Assembly (NCBI GenBank): GCA_014529385.2
Contig: CM043970.1
Coordinates: 46,591,279-46,655,278, forward strand
Length of the DNA stretch: 64,000 nt
Direction of reading: 5' to 3'
Origin: Adiantum capillus-veneris
Taxonomy: Eukaryota; Streptophyta; Polypodiopsida; Polypodiales; Pteridaceae
Shown: positions 10,948 to 24,311 of the stretch, in pieces
Numbering within the stretch: the stretch's first letter is position 1
Layout: the number at the start of each line of letters is the position of its first letter
Notes under the pieces: model-generated
What the model was told of the DNA's origin: nothing
Seen by the model: the letters and a program-made list of their open reading frames with translations, nothing else
Databases searched by the model: none
Made by a program: the position numbers and the translations under genes

Positions 10948-11198
10948 TGTGCGCTCCTTGCTGCACTGTCGAAGCAAGGGACTTGCCAATACACCGTGTG
11001 CGAGCCACAGACGGCTCCAAGCACACAACAAGCCTAAACTAGCAAGCTCAAGAAAACAAAGGGTGTGTCACTCACCGCTCTACGCTCGCCTTCGTGGTGG
11101 ATTCCTCGCCGCGATGAAGAAGAAGCTGCAGTCGTGCCGCGCTCAACCGCTTCGCCGCCGTCGTGCCTTCGTAATGCTCGATCGCACACACACTCTCC

Positions 11199-11230
<32 letters not shown>

Positions 11231-11523
11231 AGGAGGTGAAGAAGAAGAAGATGGAGATGGAGCAAGAGCACTCTTCAATTGCACAAATGAGAGAATGAGT
11301 AAAAATTAGGTTTAGTTGGCTTTTATAGGAGCTCACCCCATTCACACTTGGGCGCCCATGCTTAACCAACTAATCCCTTGAATGTCCAAGTTAAAGTGCG
11401 CCTCTCATCGGCGATCACTCTACCTTTCCCTATTGGACCGACAAGCCCGGTACCTGACTCTACCAAATACATAATACACGTCCATCGTAGGTGATGGGTG
11501 TCCGTGAGCCGTGAGGGTTAACA
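10948..11523 (-). repeat. 5' LTR of element A
   Basis: 576 bp, TG...CA, followed by target duplication GACAG at 11524-11528. It contains the (CT)n(CA)n tract at about 11193-11231. A TATA box read on the minus strand as TATAAAAG lies at 11320-11327 and is the likely promoter of the element. Confidence 0.93.
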
Positions 11524-11528
11524 GACAG

Positions 11529-13045
11529 TATTGAGGTATGTTTTCCCCACCATTTACAGACAGTCTTCTAAAATGATTGGTAAACATGGATCACAGTGTT
11601 GCACAAAATCGCTTAGGAATCAACAATGTGATGAATAACCATCTTGGTTAACTTGAAAGATCCACAAGCACCCAAAATGAGTCATGACCGCTATTGGTGA
11701 TTGGTAGATCCAAAAGTAATCGCATAAAGATATTGCACATAGAGTGCAAGATTCTTTATAAGCAACTAATGTCATGAATGTACATGCCGTTCCAAATCAT
11801 CCTTTGCTAAACACTAGGACCCATAACACCTAGTGTGCATGCATTTAGCAAAAACAGATCCGAACCTACATATATATGTCCTTCTCGGCCCTTAGCCCTC
11901 CATTGAACCATAATGGAATGTGAAAATCGATCACATCTAGTAGGTACCAATGAAACATGTTCATCAAAAGAATAGAACCTTTCTACATGCATAAATGACC
12001 ATCTGTTGAAGTTGTTTAACAACACTTGTACCTTAACAAGTCTGCCTAGGTATCCGATAATTTTTTGTCACTGAAATTGTTCCTGATACGACGTGTGTAA
12101 ATGGTCTTATAAATGGATTTGACCAGCACCTAAGGACTTTGTCGTGACACATAATTGAAATAGCAGGCGCCAATGTCAGCCCCAGAGACCCATACTCTCC
12201 ACATGTGGAATATGTCTCAATAAGAATGTCTAAAAAAATAACATCCTTCAAGTACAAGTTGTACTTTTGTGTGGAGGTAATTGCAAACACGCTGCGATGT
12301 GCGTGAGCGGGACCCTCAATAATCTTGCTCCACACTGGCTAAACTGAACTCCTTGATTTCCTAGACCATGTTGTATCCCATGTGACAACATGTGCCAAAG
12401 AAAAGCGTGATGCATAAATGTGTTTGGGACACTACGGCCCAAAATTATTGGCTCTTACATGACCTTGTCATCTCTCTAAAGAGTAAAAAAGGATAGAAGC
12501 ATTCAAGCTTAATAATCCATCTTGAAAAATTCAAGCAAAGCATATTCAAAAATGAAAATAAACCAAATCATATGCATACTTGGAGGTTGAACATAACATT
12601 CACTTACCTATCCGTATTCACATGCACTTTGCAAACCTGAAAGAAACAACTGAAAAACAAGCATTAGAAATTGGTAACCCTGAGTGTTGTCTTTGCAATC
12701 CAAACCCCTTGGTTAGTTTCTGTTATGTCAAACCACTTGGTTAGACTTTGCTAAAAAACTGCAACCCCAACAGTGACGAATACTGTCTATCGTGGTCAAA
12801 AGTGTGTGGAATCAACTGAGAAAGTTGAATTTGTCCACTATACCTTGGTAGATTATGGACTTCTTTCCTTGAAAGTACAATTCTAATGAGCTCAGATCAC
12901 GACTCTCAACTTCTATGGAGTGATTGTGTATTAGCAGAGTTATACCCCTAAAACTACCACTCCTAGAGACATAAGTCATGCTGCAACTAAGCAACAGATC
13001 TTCTGCATTTGGAATCTTTTTCACAACGAAGTCATGATATAATTT
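11529..13045. other. gene-free flank between two elements
   Basis: About 1.5 kb of AT-rich DNA without a recognisable gene, RNA or element end. It is the left flank of the Copia insertion; the same host locus continues at 32151. Confidence 0.5.
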
Positions 13046-13050
13046 GTTAT

Positions 13051-13236
13051 TGGAATTAGGGTTGGAAGGAAACGCACACAGCTGTATTACTTAGTGTGCA
13101 ATGGAAAGATAAGATAGCCCAAGAGTGATGGGCGTATATACAATGCACAGGGAGAAAAAACCTCCTAGTGAGGAAAAAATGCCACGGTGGTCCTAAGTGT
13201 GTTCACACACATCACTACCACATCTAGACGGTAACA
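13051..13236 (-). repeat. 3' LTR of the Copia element
   Basis: Starts TGGAATTAGGG and ends GGTAACA. Compared with the rejoined right LTR it lacks about 39 bp (a purine-rich GAAGACGAAGGAAG segment) but otherwise matches well. The LTR is only 186 bp, short even for Copia. Confidence 0.83.
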
Positions 13237-13250
13237 AATCCCCCCTGGGA
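13237..13250 (-). promoter_or_regulatory. polypurine tract of the Copia element
   Basis: On the minus strand this reads CTCCCAGGGGGGATT up to the LTR start, the usual place for a plus-strand primer. Confidence 0.7.
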
Positions 13251-13299
13251 GTGATGCGGTGAACGAGAGTTGACACATAGAGTACAGGGAAGTGCCATG

Positions 13300-13904
13300 C
13301 CCTATGAGGACATGATGAGTCCACAAAGGGGGGTAAGCCCAAAGCTTTGAGGAAATCTTTGAAATTCTCACAAGACAATGCCTTTGTGAAAAGATATGCA
13401 AGGTTGTCTTGTGTTGGCACATAATCCAAGCCGATCTCTCTTGCCGAGAGCCTATCCCTTGACATAGTGGTAATGCACCTCAATGTGCTTTGTGCGAGCA
13501 TTAAAAAATGGGTTCCTCGCAACAACTGCCAATGCACTCTGACTATTAGTGTAGATAGTGTTGGTAGTGTCATGTCCAACACCCAAATCAGCCATAAGGC
13601 ATTTGAGCCATACGCGCTCAACCGTCATTGTGAAGACTACCATGTACTTAGCTTCACAACTAGAAGTGGCCACAATAGGTTGCTTCTTGCCCAACCATGA
13701 GATACATGAACTGCCGAGCATGAAACAAAAACCACTTGTGGACACATGTGTGTCAAAACAACCAGCCCAATCTAAGTCCAAAAAAACATGTAAATTTGGC
13801 GGCAGATCCCCCTTGGGATAAAACAATCCAAGATGTAAAGTTCCACTCAAGTAGCAAAAAATCCTCTTGACAACGGGCCACTTCTTAGACCCTCGGCTAT
13901 GCAT
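13300..13904 (-). pseudogene. Copia RNase H and C-terminal end of pol
   Basis: Two overlapping minus-strand frames (13452-13904 and 13193-13621) together give the Copia RNase H region. Recognisable pieces are VKRIFCYLSGTLHLGL, DLDWAGC, STSGFCFMLGSSCISWLGKKQ, ATSSCEAKYM and KHIEVHYHYVK, then REIGLDYVPTQDNLAYLFTK in another frame. The frameshift lies after HYHYVK. The domain would degrade the RNA template during reverse transcription, but this copy is broken. Confidence 0.8.
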
Positions 13905-14063
13905 AAATCTGCTAACATATGAGACTGCAAATTGAATATCCGGCCTAGTATTGCATACATAAATAAGGCATCCAACAGCAATTTGGTAAAGAGTGACATC
14001 GGATGATCACAAGCATCATGAAGACTCAATTTCAAACATGTTTCCATGGGAATGGAAATTGGT

Positions 14064-14800
14064 TTACATAGCAATGTCTATGTAACTTGTCTGACTCAAG
14101 GCAATACCACCATCACATTGTTTAAACAGTATACCCAAGTAATGATGCAACAACCCCAAATATTTCATCTTGAAAGTAGCATTCAAATCAGCCTTAATTT
14201 TAGCAATATGTCTCTCATTTGGTCCAATGATCAGCAAATTATCCACAAAGAGAACGACATTGAGAAGTACGTCACTCTCACTCTTTACATACAATGTGCT
14301 TTCTGTTGGTGGACTGTTACAAAAGTCTTGTTTTACCAAATAAGTATTAGCTTTGTCATACCAAGCATGAGGAGATTGCGTCAACCCATACAAAGCTTTC
14401 TTACATCTGGACACTTTATCCTCTTGTCCTTTCTTGGCAAAACTGCAAGGCTGTGTTACATGAACTTCCTCAAATATGTCACCATTCAAGAAAGTAGTAA
14501 CAATGTCTGACCGTTGTAAGTCCCAACCAAAATGAGTTACCAATGCACATAGAAAATGCATAGTAGTCATACAACAAGTGGAGAAAAAGTCTCTTCATAA
14601 TCTATGCCTTTCTGTTGTGCATAACCCTTTGCAACAAGTCGATCCTTATAGCGATCAATCTCACTATCCAGCTTGCGTTTCAACTGTAAACCCATTTTGT
14701 ACCAATGCCCTTTTTACCAGGAGGCAAATCACATAAAGTCCATGCGTCATTTTCTATAAGTACATCATATTCAGATTGCATGGCATCCATCCAATTTCCA
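14064..14800 (-). pseudogene. Copia reverse transcriptase (RVT_2 type), inactive
   Basis: The minus-strand frame at 14064-14570 contains SDIVTTFLNGDIFEEVHVTQP, CKKALYGLTQSPHAWYDK and FVDNLLIIGPN. The last should be the YVDD active site; here the second aspartate is Asn, so the catalytic pair is lost. Upstream (14580-14800) in shifted frames are NWMDAMQSEYDVLIENDAWTL and [14 protein letters not shown], the N-terminal part of the same domain. At least one stop and one frameshift separate the pieces. Confidence 0.83.
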
Positions 14801-15166
14801 AATTTTGTCCTTCATCAAAGACTAAGGTTCCTCAACATAACATAAGCTAGAAATAGCCAAAGCATACCAATCTGATGCATAAGATACATGGCGAGAACCT
14901 GAACAAGTACGAGTAGACAAAGGTGCATCCAATTTACTGTCATGCAAAGTATGCACCAACCATTTTGGCATACCTCTAGCCTGCTCATTCTTAGCCCTTT
15001 CCTCATCAAGTACATCACGTATATCAGCATCTATAAAAAGCTGATATGTAACATTTTCAAAACCATAGGTTGTACATTTGTCTCATTTGAATTTACATTA
15101 GAACTTCCACCATTGAAAAGAGGTAACAAACTGTCATAAATGCCCTGTGAGCTTACATTATTGTCT

Positions 15167-15960
15167 CTAGTACATGATAGAAAGGGCTAAATTGAATCTT
15201 CCACAAAACACATCTCGTGAAACCAAGATACACGTTGTTTGTGGATGATACAACTTGTAACCTTTTCTTTCAGTACTATAACCAACAAAAATGCACTTGA
15301 CAACCTTATCATGCAATTTTCTACAATGTGTTTGTGGCACGAAAGCATAAGCCAAACAACCAAAAACACACATGTGCTCAATAGAAGGCTTTCTATCATG
15401 CCATGCTTCATATAGAGTCATAGACTGCAAAGATTTTGTAGGACACCTGTTAAGTACATAAGTGGCACACATGATGGCCTCAAGCTGAAATGAATGCAGC
15501 AAAGCTTGAATTTTGACCATACATCATGCCATTTTTGTAAGTGACCTATTTTTCCTCTCAGAAACACCATTTTGTTGAGGTGTATACAGCACTATACATT
15601 TGTGTTTTATCCCACGACTAGCTAGAAATGCATTGAATTCATGAGACATATACTCCCCCCATTGATCAAAATGGAGGGTGCCCATAGTACATTTTGAGAC
15701 ATTTTCAGCCATAGCCAGAAATTTTTTAAAGCACATAAACACTTTGTACTTTTCTTTAAGTGAATATACCCATGCATGCCTAGAGTAATCATCTATTAAA
15801 GTCATGAAGTAAATGTAATTGCCCAAGGATGGAGTTTGCATGGGCCCATAAACATCACTATGCACAAGCTACAACCTGCATGTTCCCTAACTGAACCATC
15901 CTTTGGAAACTTCGAACGCTGCATCTTACCCAAAATAAAGCCTTCACAAACATGTTTGAC
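15167..15960 (-). pseudogene. Copia integrase
   Basis: The minus-strand frame 15524-15865 holds the core: HSDVYGPM (first Asp), LHFDQWGEYMSHEF (second Asp) and YTPQQNGVSERKNRS (Glu). The frame 15167-15520 continues with ATYVLNRCPTKSLQSMTLYEAW and FGCLAYAFVP, the usual post-core segment. The start of integrase lies in yet another frame (about 15870-15960, EGFILGKMQRSKFP). The catalytic triad can be seen, but the gene is interrupted. Confidence 0.83.
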
Positions 15961-16060
15961 AGGTGGTTCTAGAGGTAGCAAAGCAGCAACCATATCGGAT
16001 TTCTGCAAACGTAGCAAACAAAATTCAGATACCAAAAACATGCATGCCAAAGTTTTGCAT

Positions 16061-16494
16061 CTAAAACAGCCTTTGAATCCACATCTGCATTTGCAAAATT
16101 CTTCCCACATGTGTCATATAAAGTGAGATTATATAGCCCACGACATAAAATGCCAGATGCAACAATTTCATCACCAAAACTGAGATCATGTATTGTACAT
16201 CGTCGTCCAAAAATTTGACTACAAGACCAAGTATAGCAAGTGTAGGTACAAACAAGAGATTCTCCTTGATCCCAGGTACATACAATGCATCGACAAGTGT
16301 GAAAGAACTACGTATTCTAGCAATAAGCACAATCTTTCCAACTCCCTTAACCGGATAAGAGGCATTGTTTGCACAAGTACTATATTCCCATGAGGGACAT
16401 CCTCGAGAGAGGTAAACAAGTCATGATGAGATGTAATGTGCTTTGTAACACCACTATCAAAGTACCACATATGAGCATCTGCAACAACTGACAT
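16061..16494 (-). pseudogene. Copia protease
   Basis: The minus-strand frame 16219-16494 contains WYFDSGVTKHITSHHDLF, the DSG active-site motif of Copia protease. The following LVDALYVPGIKENLLFV, typical of the protease/pre-integrase border, is in the frame 16061-16330, so a frameshift separates them. Confidence 0.78.
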
Positions 16495-16639
16495 ACATGC
16501 ATCATGGACATAAGTGCACTTTGCATTAAAAGCCCATTATGCATCAACATCAGCATCACAATCTCCTTTCACAGAAGACTCAACAATAGATGCATTTGTA
16601 GTGGTACTAGCCTCTTAGCCTTCAATTTTGGACTCTGCT

Positions 16640-17480
16640 TGATCAAGTGATCATTAGCTTTACAAAAATGGAAATGTATCTTCTTTTTCCCCTTTTCACC
16701 AGAATTTTCAGACAAAGTGTTTCCAAAAGAAGCATTAGGAACAGGTGCCTTTCCACTTGCAGAAGAACCATGAGAAGTGGTTGCATTACTATTACCACTT
16801 TTTCTTTGAGCAGCTATAAAGGCATGTTCAACTGCACGCTATTTTGCCCTGTTTTTTTAAGTAACTCTTGCAACAAAAACATGCATAATGCATCAAACTT
16901 GACAACTTCAAGATTTTCTTGGGTCATAAATCTCCATAAACTAGCAAAAGTATGGTAAGAATCTAGCAAAGCATCAAGAATAGTCTGCACAAGGAAACTG
17001 TCAGAAATGACTTCGCCTACAGAAATAAGTTTCTCATTTATATCCTTGACACCAGCAGGGAAAGTGTCCATTTCATCTTCCTCGTGCATAATCTTTGACT
17101 GCAACTTTTTACGCAACAATGCAATTTTAGCCTCATTGCAACTTGCATAAAGACCTGCCAGAATATCCCAAGTTTGTTTTGCAAATTTTGCTGAACGAAT
17201 GTGAGGAGTAATAGTGCGCTTCACAGACAACTCAATCAATGCATGAGCATGTGCATCTTTTACATCCCAATGAGCCTGCTCAACCATAGGCAAAACAGTT
17301 CTAACAACAACAATCCCACTAGCAAAACCTGCAGCATCCTCAACATCGCCTGTATCCACAGAACCAAGACATACCCTACATAATATACCAGACGCCCTTT
17401 GACACAAGGACATGTTGCATCATGTAATCCCACATAGAATAATTGTCCTCATCCAATCTTTCCCCAACAGCAAACAACTT
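16640..17480 (-). pseudogene. Copia Gag
   Basis: The minus-strand frame 16814-17413 (199 aa) matches the Copia Gag (UBN2-type) family: KQTWDILAGLY, LRKKLQSKIMHEEDEMDTF, LLDSYHTFASLW. The start of the domain, LDEDNYSMWDYMMQHVL, is read in another frame at about 17410-17450. A decayed zinc knuckle (FHFCKANDHLIKQSP) lies near 16650-16690 with the first and last Cys replaced. Confidence 0.8.
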
Positions 17481-17861
17481 GAACACATCTGTGTGTGTTG
17501 TTGTCAGCTATGGAAAATGCCTACACTTGATGTGCAAATTGTCCGAAAAGAGGATAAACAAAGCAGGAACAACACGTGCTATATAACAAAAATCATAGAA
17601 GATTATAAGGGACCAGTTATGCAAAAAATGTCACTGACAAGAATTTTGCACAAAATGACAAAATAGCTTGTGCTATACTGCATGTAGTGGAAATGGAGGC
17701 CGAAATGAGCCCAAATGGAAATTCTGAGCAGATAATGCTCTAGGAGCTATGCTGAAGTATTTGTTGACCTGCTGATGCTCACCAAAGCTTACAAAAATAT
17801 AAGAAAGTGAGTAGGTGTGTGCTGGTGACGATGACGACTAAGCTCGAGAAGACACAACCTA

Positions 17862-17872
17862 CTCTGATACCA
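17862..17872 (-). promoter_or_regulatory. primer binding site of the Copia element (tRNA-Met type)
   Basis: The minus strand reads TGGTATCAGAG, five bases from the LTR. This is the classical initiator tRNA-Met primer site of plant retrotransposons. Confidence 0.85.
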
Positions 17873-17877
17873 ATTGT

Positions 17878-17937
17878 TGGAATTAGGGTTACACAGAAAT
17901 GCATACAGCTTTGAGAAGACGAAGGAAGCTCAAGGCA
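17878..17937 (-). repeat. first part of the split Copia 5' LTR
   Basis: Begins TGGAATTAGGGTT like the left LTR and stops at AGGCA, where element B begins. The remainder is at 31995-32150. Confidence 0.83.
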
Positions 17938-18590
<653 letters not shown>

Positions 18591-18594
18591 TTTT

Positions 18595-18612
18595 TGGCGC
18601 CGCTACCGGGGA
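18595..18612 (+). promoter_or_regulatory. primer binding site of element B (tRNA-Asp type)
   Basis: TGGCGCCGCTACCGGGGA, four bases after the LTR. It is complementary to the 3' end of plant tRNA-Asp except at two central positions. Confidence 0.85.
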
Positions 18613-19736
18613 ATCGGCCTGCACTAAGCCCAAGAGGCACTTTGTGCTTCTCCTATGAGTTGTTTGTAGTAGGAAAGAAGAGGAAGAGGAAGAGGAATGA
18701 GTTATTTTTTTGCAAGTTGTTAATTTCTGTATTGTCTGCAAGTTCTGTGATTTCTGCACAATGTTGTGTTTTCCGTTTGCACACAGTCTTTGCACAATTA
18801 GTAGTCGTTAGCTTGTTCGCAGTGAATGAATAAGTAGGTAGGCAGCTAGCAATTTTTGTTTGCACACAATTTGTACACAGTTTTCTGTCAAGGTTTGCCT
18901 GCACATAGTCTTTGCACAGGAAGGTGGTGAGAGAGGAAGTAGGTGGACAATTAGCCCACTGTCAGTAAGCAGGTAGATTAGTTAGTGGTTAGCAACACTG
19001 TTAGTAAGTAGATAAGGTAGTGAGCTGTCTGTGAGCTGTTGACAGAGAGGTTAGGTAGGTGTTGATAGTGTGTGTGGCCAAGAAAGGGTCACCTAAACCG
19101 CGCGCGATCGTCGCCTTAAAAAAAGTTTTTTAAAACAATTAAATTAAAAAAAAAACCGAAAATATTTAAGCGTGAGTGATTGGGAGGCTACACTAAAATT
19201 TTGATCGGGATCGGGATCATTTCCCCAAGCCCAAGCCCGAAAATATTTAAGCGTGAGTGATTGGGGGGCTACACTAAAATTTTGATCGAGATCATTTGCC
19301 CAAGCCCAAGCCCAAGCCCGAGCCTCAGTCCTCAGACTTATGATATATACTAGAATCACTCTTATATATATACCCTACCCCCTCAAGAGGGAATGAAAGC
19401 ATGTGGGGCAAGTCCTCCACTCTCCTCCCTTCTCTTCCCACTTGCACCCTTAGACTTTCTAAGTTGGGCCTAGTTCCCTACTAGAAATTGACGGTTTTAG
19501 GGATTCCGAGGGCATAAAGTGACCAAACGGAGGGCTGTAAAGCACGGCACGTCCCTCTGGCCGAGACGCTCGTTTTGAGCTATCATACGTTCTATTCTAT
19601 AGCTGGGTCAGAAAAAAAGGACCAAAAAATCAAAAAATAAATAAATAAGAAAAGACTTGGGTTGCAAAACACCCAAAATTACTAGGTGAGCAACCTTCAC
19701 GGGCACTCACTGACACTTCTAGGGGATCCAAGTCAT
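18613..19736 (+). other. untranslated leader of element B with an 81-bp tandem duplication
   Basis: About 1.1 kb without a convincing frame. Positions 19157-19237 and 19238 to about 19312 are tandem copies of one unit (CGAAAATATTTAAGCG...), each ending in CCCAAG repeats that mirror the CTTGGG array of element A. The part after 19320 matches the leader of element A. Confidence 0.65.
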
Positions 19737-22700
19737 ATGAACCTACGTTCTGGACGAGTGTTAGAACACGAGCATATTGGTAGTGTCTCCATTTACGCGG
19801 GCACCCATTATTCCTCCACCCTAGGTTCTGGACCTTCGGCCGGGACTCAAGGTAGCGCGACCCAAGATTCTCATATCGCGTCTAGTGATTCTTCCTCTGA
19901 CTAAGAAGTCATGGAGGGGTATCCTACACCAAACCCTAATAGTTCAAGTCAAGACATGCATGCCATGGGCCCACAGCCCGGGTCCAGCGTGTTTAGCCGC
20001 TTAAAAGAGACCCTTAGTAGAGCTACTCGCTCCGAACATGCGGTTAATGAAATAAATGAAGGGAGTGGGGAAGTAAATTCGTCATTCATGCCTAAAATAG
20101 ACCCTATGCTTCTTGAGAGTGTGCATGTGAATGTTCCATCCACTGCACCTCCTGATCCTTTAGGACTATCTCCCTCTGAGGTTTTACTACCCGATGGTAG
20201 GAGTCTTGTCGAAGTACAAGAGATCGAACGCTATATGCAAGCAACAAGGGAGAGGGAAATTGAGAACCTACAAAGGCTAGAACAAGGTCAAGCCCTGAAA
20301 GCAAAGGCTCCTATGACAACAATCATGCCAGCCGAGCAACCGAGTGCTCCCAAGGTAGCAGTCACGGAGGGGCAAGCGATGGGGAGCAATGATGCTACCA
20401 CCTTGAGGGAAACCTCCAGCACGCCAGGCCTAGATGGCATATTCCTAAACGAAAATTGGGAGTATGACCTACAAGCAGAAGCTTTAACTGATCGGTACAC
20501 AGGACACATCTATCATGTGGGTTGGTTAGATGTTCTACAATCCACATCGGGTGCTACTAGCATAGATGAGCAACAACAGAAAGTCTGTGATGTCCTCCAT
20601 AGGATTGTCGAGTTAGAAAGACAGAACACAGGGATCAACATGCCTTCAACAGGCCTAATGAGATTCTTGGATACGGGAAAGGCCAACCAACCAACCCTAT
20701 CACAAATGGAGACTCCCTCAGCGAGCCCCATTGATCCTCCATATGTTGTTTCGCCAGGAGCCTCAGTACAATCTGAGCCCACAAGTGGCAGCTTTACCTT
20801 CCCAGATCTAGATCATCTTTCTCTTAATGACACTACGGCTACCATGCATATCCCAGTGGTGAGCATGACAAGAAGTACACCATGGAGTTCATTTGTTAAC
20901 ACTGCGCTGATGCCTAGTAGCACAGTGCCCCCAACTATACCTACATGTATGTATCAATCATGTGCACTTGTTGTACCTCAGCCTCGTGTAGCTCCTACAC
21001 CTTCGATTATTCCAAGAGCTTACAATCCACAATGGCATTATCCAAGCTCTTATACAAGTGGAGCCATGCCATTTAATAATAACATGCCATATCAGGCACC
21101 CCCTATGCCTAGGGCCACGCCTGTAAACTTTGGACCACCGTCTGGTACACCACCATACGAAATATGGGACCCAAGAGCCGCACGTATGCCAAGGCCAAGG
21201 CCAACTCCCATCTCACATGTGGTTCCAGGAGCACATACACCCATTATACCTGCTCAAATAGTAGATTTGGCAGCATTTGCTCAAACTATCGGTCGCTCTA
21301 TTGCGGAAAACATGCGTAGTGCACCTGATAGAGAGCCTAGGAGCAAGGCAGTTCAAGTAGCTAAGCTCACACAGAAATTCAGTGGAGATGGAGATTCTAG
21401 AAAGCATATGGAAGTCTTTGAACATGTGTGCGATTCCTTGGAAGAGCACAATGAGCTACATAAGTGTAAGGCTTTGAGTTTGACCCTAAGCGGAAAGGCT
21501 GGAGATTGGTATAGAACCTTAAGAGTAGAAGAGAAAACGATCTACTCTACTCTTAGGAGATTGTTCTTAAAAGAATACATACGAGAGGGAGTACTTTGGG
21601 GTGTAGCCTCTCAACTCCAGAAAGCCCAACGAGAAGAAGGTGAATCCGTGAGAGACTTCATTAGTCGCCTAAAGAATTTGAATTCTCGATGCAATCCAAA
21701 CGAGCGATTCAACAACAGCCAATTGCTCGATAGATTCATTAGGGGACTACGACATGAAAGTATTTATAATGGCCTAGTCATTAGAGGTATCACTACTTGG
21801 GAAGCAGTCACCATGAATGCAATCCAATTGGAGGATAATTTAATGATTGCAGGAGAAAGAGTGTCCACCGAGCCGAAGTCTAGTAGCTCGCAAGCGTCAG
21901 GGCATGAGCCAATGAAGATAAAGCCAATCGTGAAAGAGCAAACGATATCTGAGATGACTTTGGCAGATCTCACCAAGGCAATCCAAGAAAGCCTTAGGGG
22001 TAATCGTGCTCCACAAAACACTCATATGTATCCAAGAATGGAGCAACAATGGTGCTCAATTTTCTTGGGCCCACATACTACGAGTGAATGCCCTACTTTC
22101 AGAGTAAAGTTTAACGGGACTTGTAACGCGTGTGGTAGGTATGGCCATCAAGTGAAGGATTGCCTAATGCTTAAACACATCATGGAAAATAGACCGCCTA
22201 TAGCTTGGGCAGACTCACCTCGAGTTCCTGCATTGATGCCTACCCCACCCATGGAGCAACAGTTGCCATTACAGCACATGGTCCCTAGAACCCAAAATGT
22301 GGTCCAAACCACAGCGTTGCCACCTCCAGTGCTAGGACCGCAACCCCCTCATCCAAGAGTTACACCTATGAACCAAATAGGTTGCGAGTCATCTAGTACT
22401 TATGTAGATTGCGAAGAGGACATAGACTCTAGTATCACCTATGGAGTCGACATGCTTGAGGAGTGTCCCATGTACTATATGGAAGACCATTGGGGACAAA
22501 TCAAACCGGTATATCAAGCTATTGCGCTAGCAGCAAGAGGCCAAAACATTAATAGTTTTGCCCGGAGACCACCTCTTCAGTGCTACGAATGTGGTGGACC
22601 ACATCGAGTAGCTGAGTGCCCCATTAGAATGCAAAAGAATGCCGCACTAATGCAAACAAGTCAAGGGAGTGCATTGGCAATGCCAATACTCACTTGTAAT

Positions 22701-23447
22701 CGTTGTGGCATAGATCATTTGATCGCACAGTGTCCTAATAATCCAAACGCACCGAAAATCACACCATTGAACATAATAGAGATTGTTGATGGGACACCAC
22801 CAACTATAAACATAGCACCAGTGAATGCACTCACACGGTCGATGCTCCAAAAGCAAAATTACATCCTCGAAGAGAGAGATGCTGCATCCATTGGCCGAGC
22901 GAGAAAGAAGAAAACACGAAGAAAGAAATCCCTTAATGCTTCTAGCTCAAAACCTAGTTCAAAGACTAACATAGGGACAGGAGAGGATCCCGTGTATATG
23001 AATGAACCTGAGGATGACTCAGATTCGATAGAGACCACGGAGACCAAAACTGTTACTACAAAGGAAAAAGCCAGTGAGGAGGATCACGAGAGGGAATTAC
23101 GACGAACACCAAAAGAGTATTCAAAGTTAAACCACCCAGTTGCGAACCCCCAAGATAAGCCACGAGAGACAAAAAATGAGGATTGCAAGAGAAAGATTGG
23201 AACCTATCCAAACCCAACAGTGGAAATTGAACGAGTCCAACAACTGAGGGGTTTGGTGGAAGAAACTCAACGAACATTAGAACCTGAACCCAAACATATC
23301 AAGATGTCAAACACAGTGTTTCCCACACAAGTCCAACCTCACAAGAACTACAGGCCGTTAGCTATACCCAGTATCATTCGGGAAGAGAGTGAGGGTAGGA
23401 CATCTGAAAGTGGACACACCTTTCCTACTAGAGAGAATGTTTGGTGA
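19737..23447 (+). pseudogene. Gag of element B
   Basis: The frame starts MNLRSGRVLEHEH (ATG at 19737, shared with element A). It is cut by one TAA at 19902-19904, where A has Ser (TCA to TAA), then runs open to 23447. The Gag core lies at about 21270-21840 (GKAGDWYRTL, SVRDFISRLKNLNSRC, LLDRFIRGLR). Knuckles: CNACGRYGHQVKDC near 22121, CYECGGPHRVAEC near 22580 and CNRCGIDHLIAQC near 22693, preceded by a degenerate CSIFLGPHTTSEC. The frame is lost near 23400 by a two-base deletion relative to A. About 72% of residues in the core look the same as in A by eye, which is an impression and not a measured value. Confidence 0.87.
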
Positions 23448-24201
23448 GGGAATGCCCGACCCCCTTGAGGAAGTGGAGATTCCATCTTCACCATTCTCTT
23501 GTCAGGGTCCTACGTCCCACAAGATGCCATTAAATGTTGCCAAATTGATGGATTTCATGTCTTCAGAAGTTAGAACCACCATCATGTCCAAACTATATAA
23601 AGACCCCGAGCTAGTCTCAGCTCTTCGAGCCTTCCTCAATGGAGAATTACAGGCCGGATTACCACAGTTTGCACATATGAACAAACCTGACTCGGTAATG
23701 AATGATGAGGAACATTTAGCACCACCATCTGACCTAGCGGGACATGAATCTGTAATTGAAGTACCCGTTAACAAGTTGGGGCAATAATTTGAAGGTGATG
23801 AATCTAATGCTACTCTACCAATCACTACTAAAGGATTAACTGTAAAGGGGGTCCTTGACGGTGGTGCGGGAGTCAGCATGGTGACAAAGAGTTGTTGGGA
23901 GTCTATGGGGCGACCTCACCTTGAAGCCACAAGTGTAGTGGTAAAAATGGCTAATGGATCTATTGTTACGCCTATTGGAATGCTAAAGGATCTCAAGATC
24001 AAGGTCTTGGGACACAAGGTAAGGCAAACTTTCATTGTTATGGATTTTTCCAAGCATCCTATGTCATTTGAGATGATCTTAGGGCGTCCATTCATGAGGG
24101 AAGCAAAAATGGTGCATGACTGGTCCAAAAACCACGTCTACTTACAGTTCCAAGACTCTATCATTCGAGTTGATCTTTTAAGTGGTCGAACGCATCCCTA
24201 G
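23389..24201 (+). pseudogene. first protease domain (DGG retropepsin-like) of element B
   Basis: Continues Gag in the next frame (TPFLLERMFGEGMPDP). After a TAA at 23785 (Tyr in element A) it gives the retropepsin-like domain: VLDGGAGVSMV with the Asp codon at 23857, a central KVLGHKVRQTFIVMDF segment, and EMILGRPFM. The frame is lost at 24199 by a one-base deletion relative to A. DGG in place of DTG/DSG occurs in some plant retroelement proteases; activity is uncertain. Confidence 0.82.
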
Positions 24202-24311
24202 GAAATAAATTCATCATTGATAATCGATCAGACACAACAATTCACTCAGCTCCATTACAATATTGTTACACGTGTAACGAAGACACAGATATTGGGGAGA
24301 ACTCTCCTTAT

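Larger units (their letters stand above)
2636..11523 (-). mobile_element. Ty3/Gypsy LTR retrotransposon A, pol-less (gag-protease only)
   Basis: Complete element of 8888 bp in minus orientation. It has two 576-bp LTRs (2636-3211 and 10948-11523) beginning TG and ending CA. GACAG is duplicated exactly on both sides (2631-2635 and 11524-11528). A tRNA-Asp type primer site adjoins the right LTR and a purine tract adjoins the left LTR. The LTRs differ at only a few sites by eye, mainly two substitutions and a shift in the CT/CA tract, so the insertion is young. Inside are a Gag/protease frame and a C-terminal W(V/I)PK region; RT, RNase H and integrase are missing. Compared with element B (17938-31989), about 4.2 kb has been removed in frame. 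It therefore cannot move by itself and would need enzymes in trans. It resembles the class called TR-GAG elements in plants. Lineage is non-chromovirus Ty3, Athila/Tat-like by primer type, which is inference. Confidence 0.93.

Noticed and set aside
13046-13050. GTTAT as Copia target duplication
   Set aside because: The bases after the right LTR end (32151-32155) are TTTGC, which do not match.
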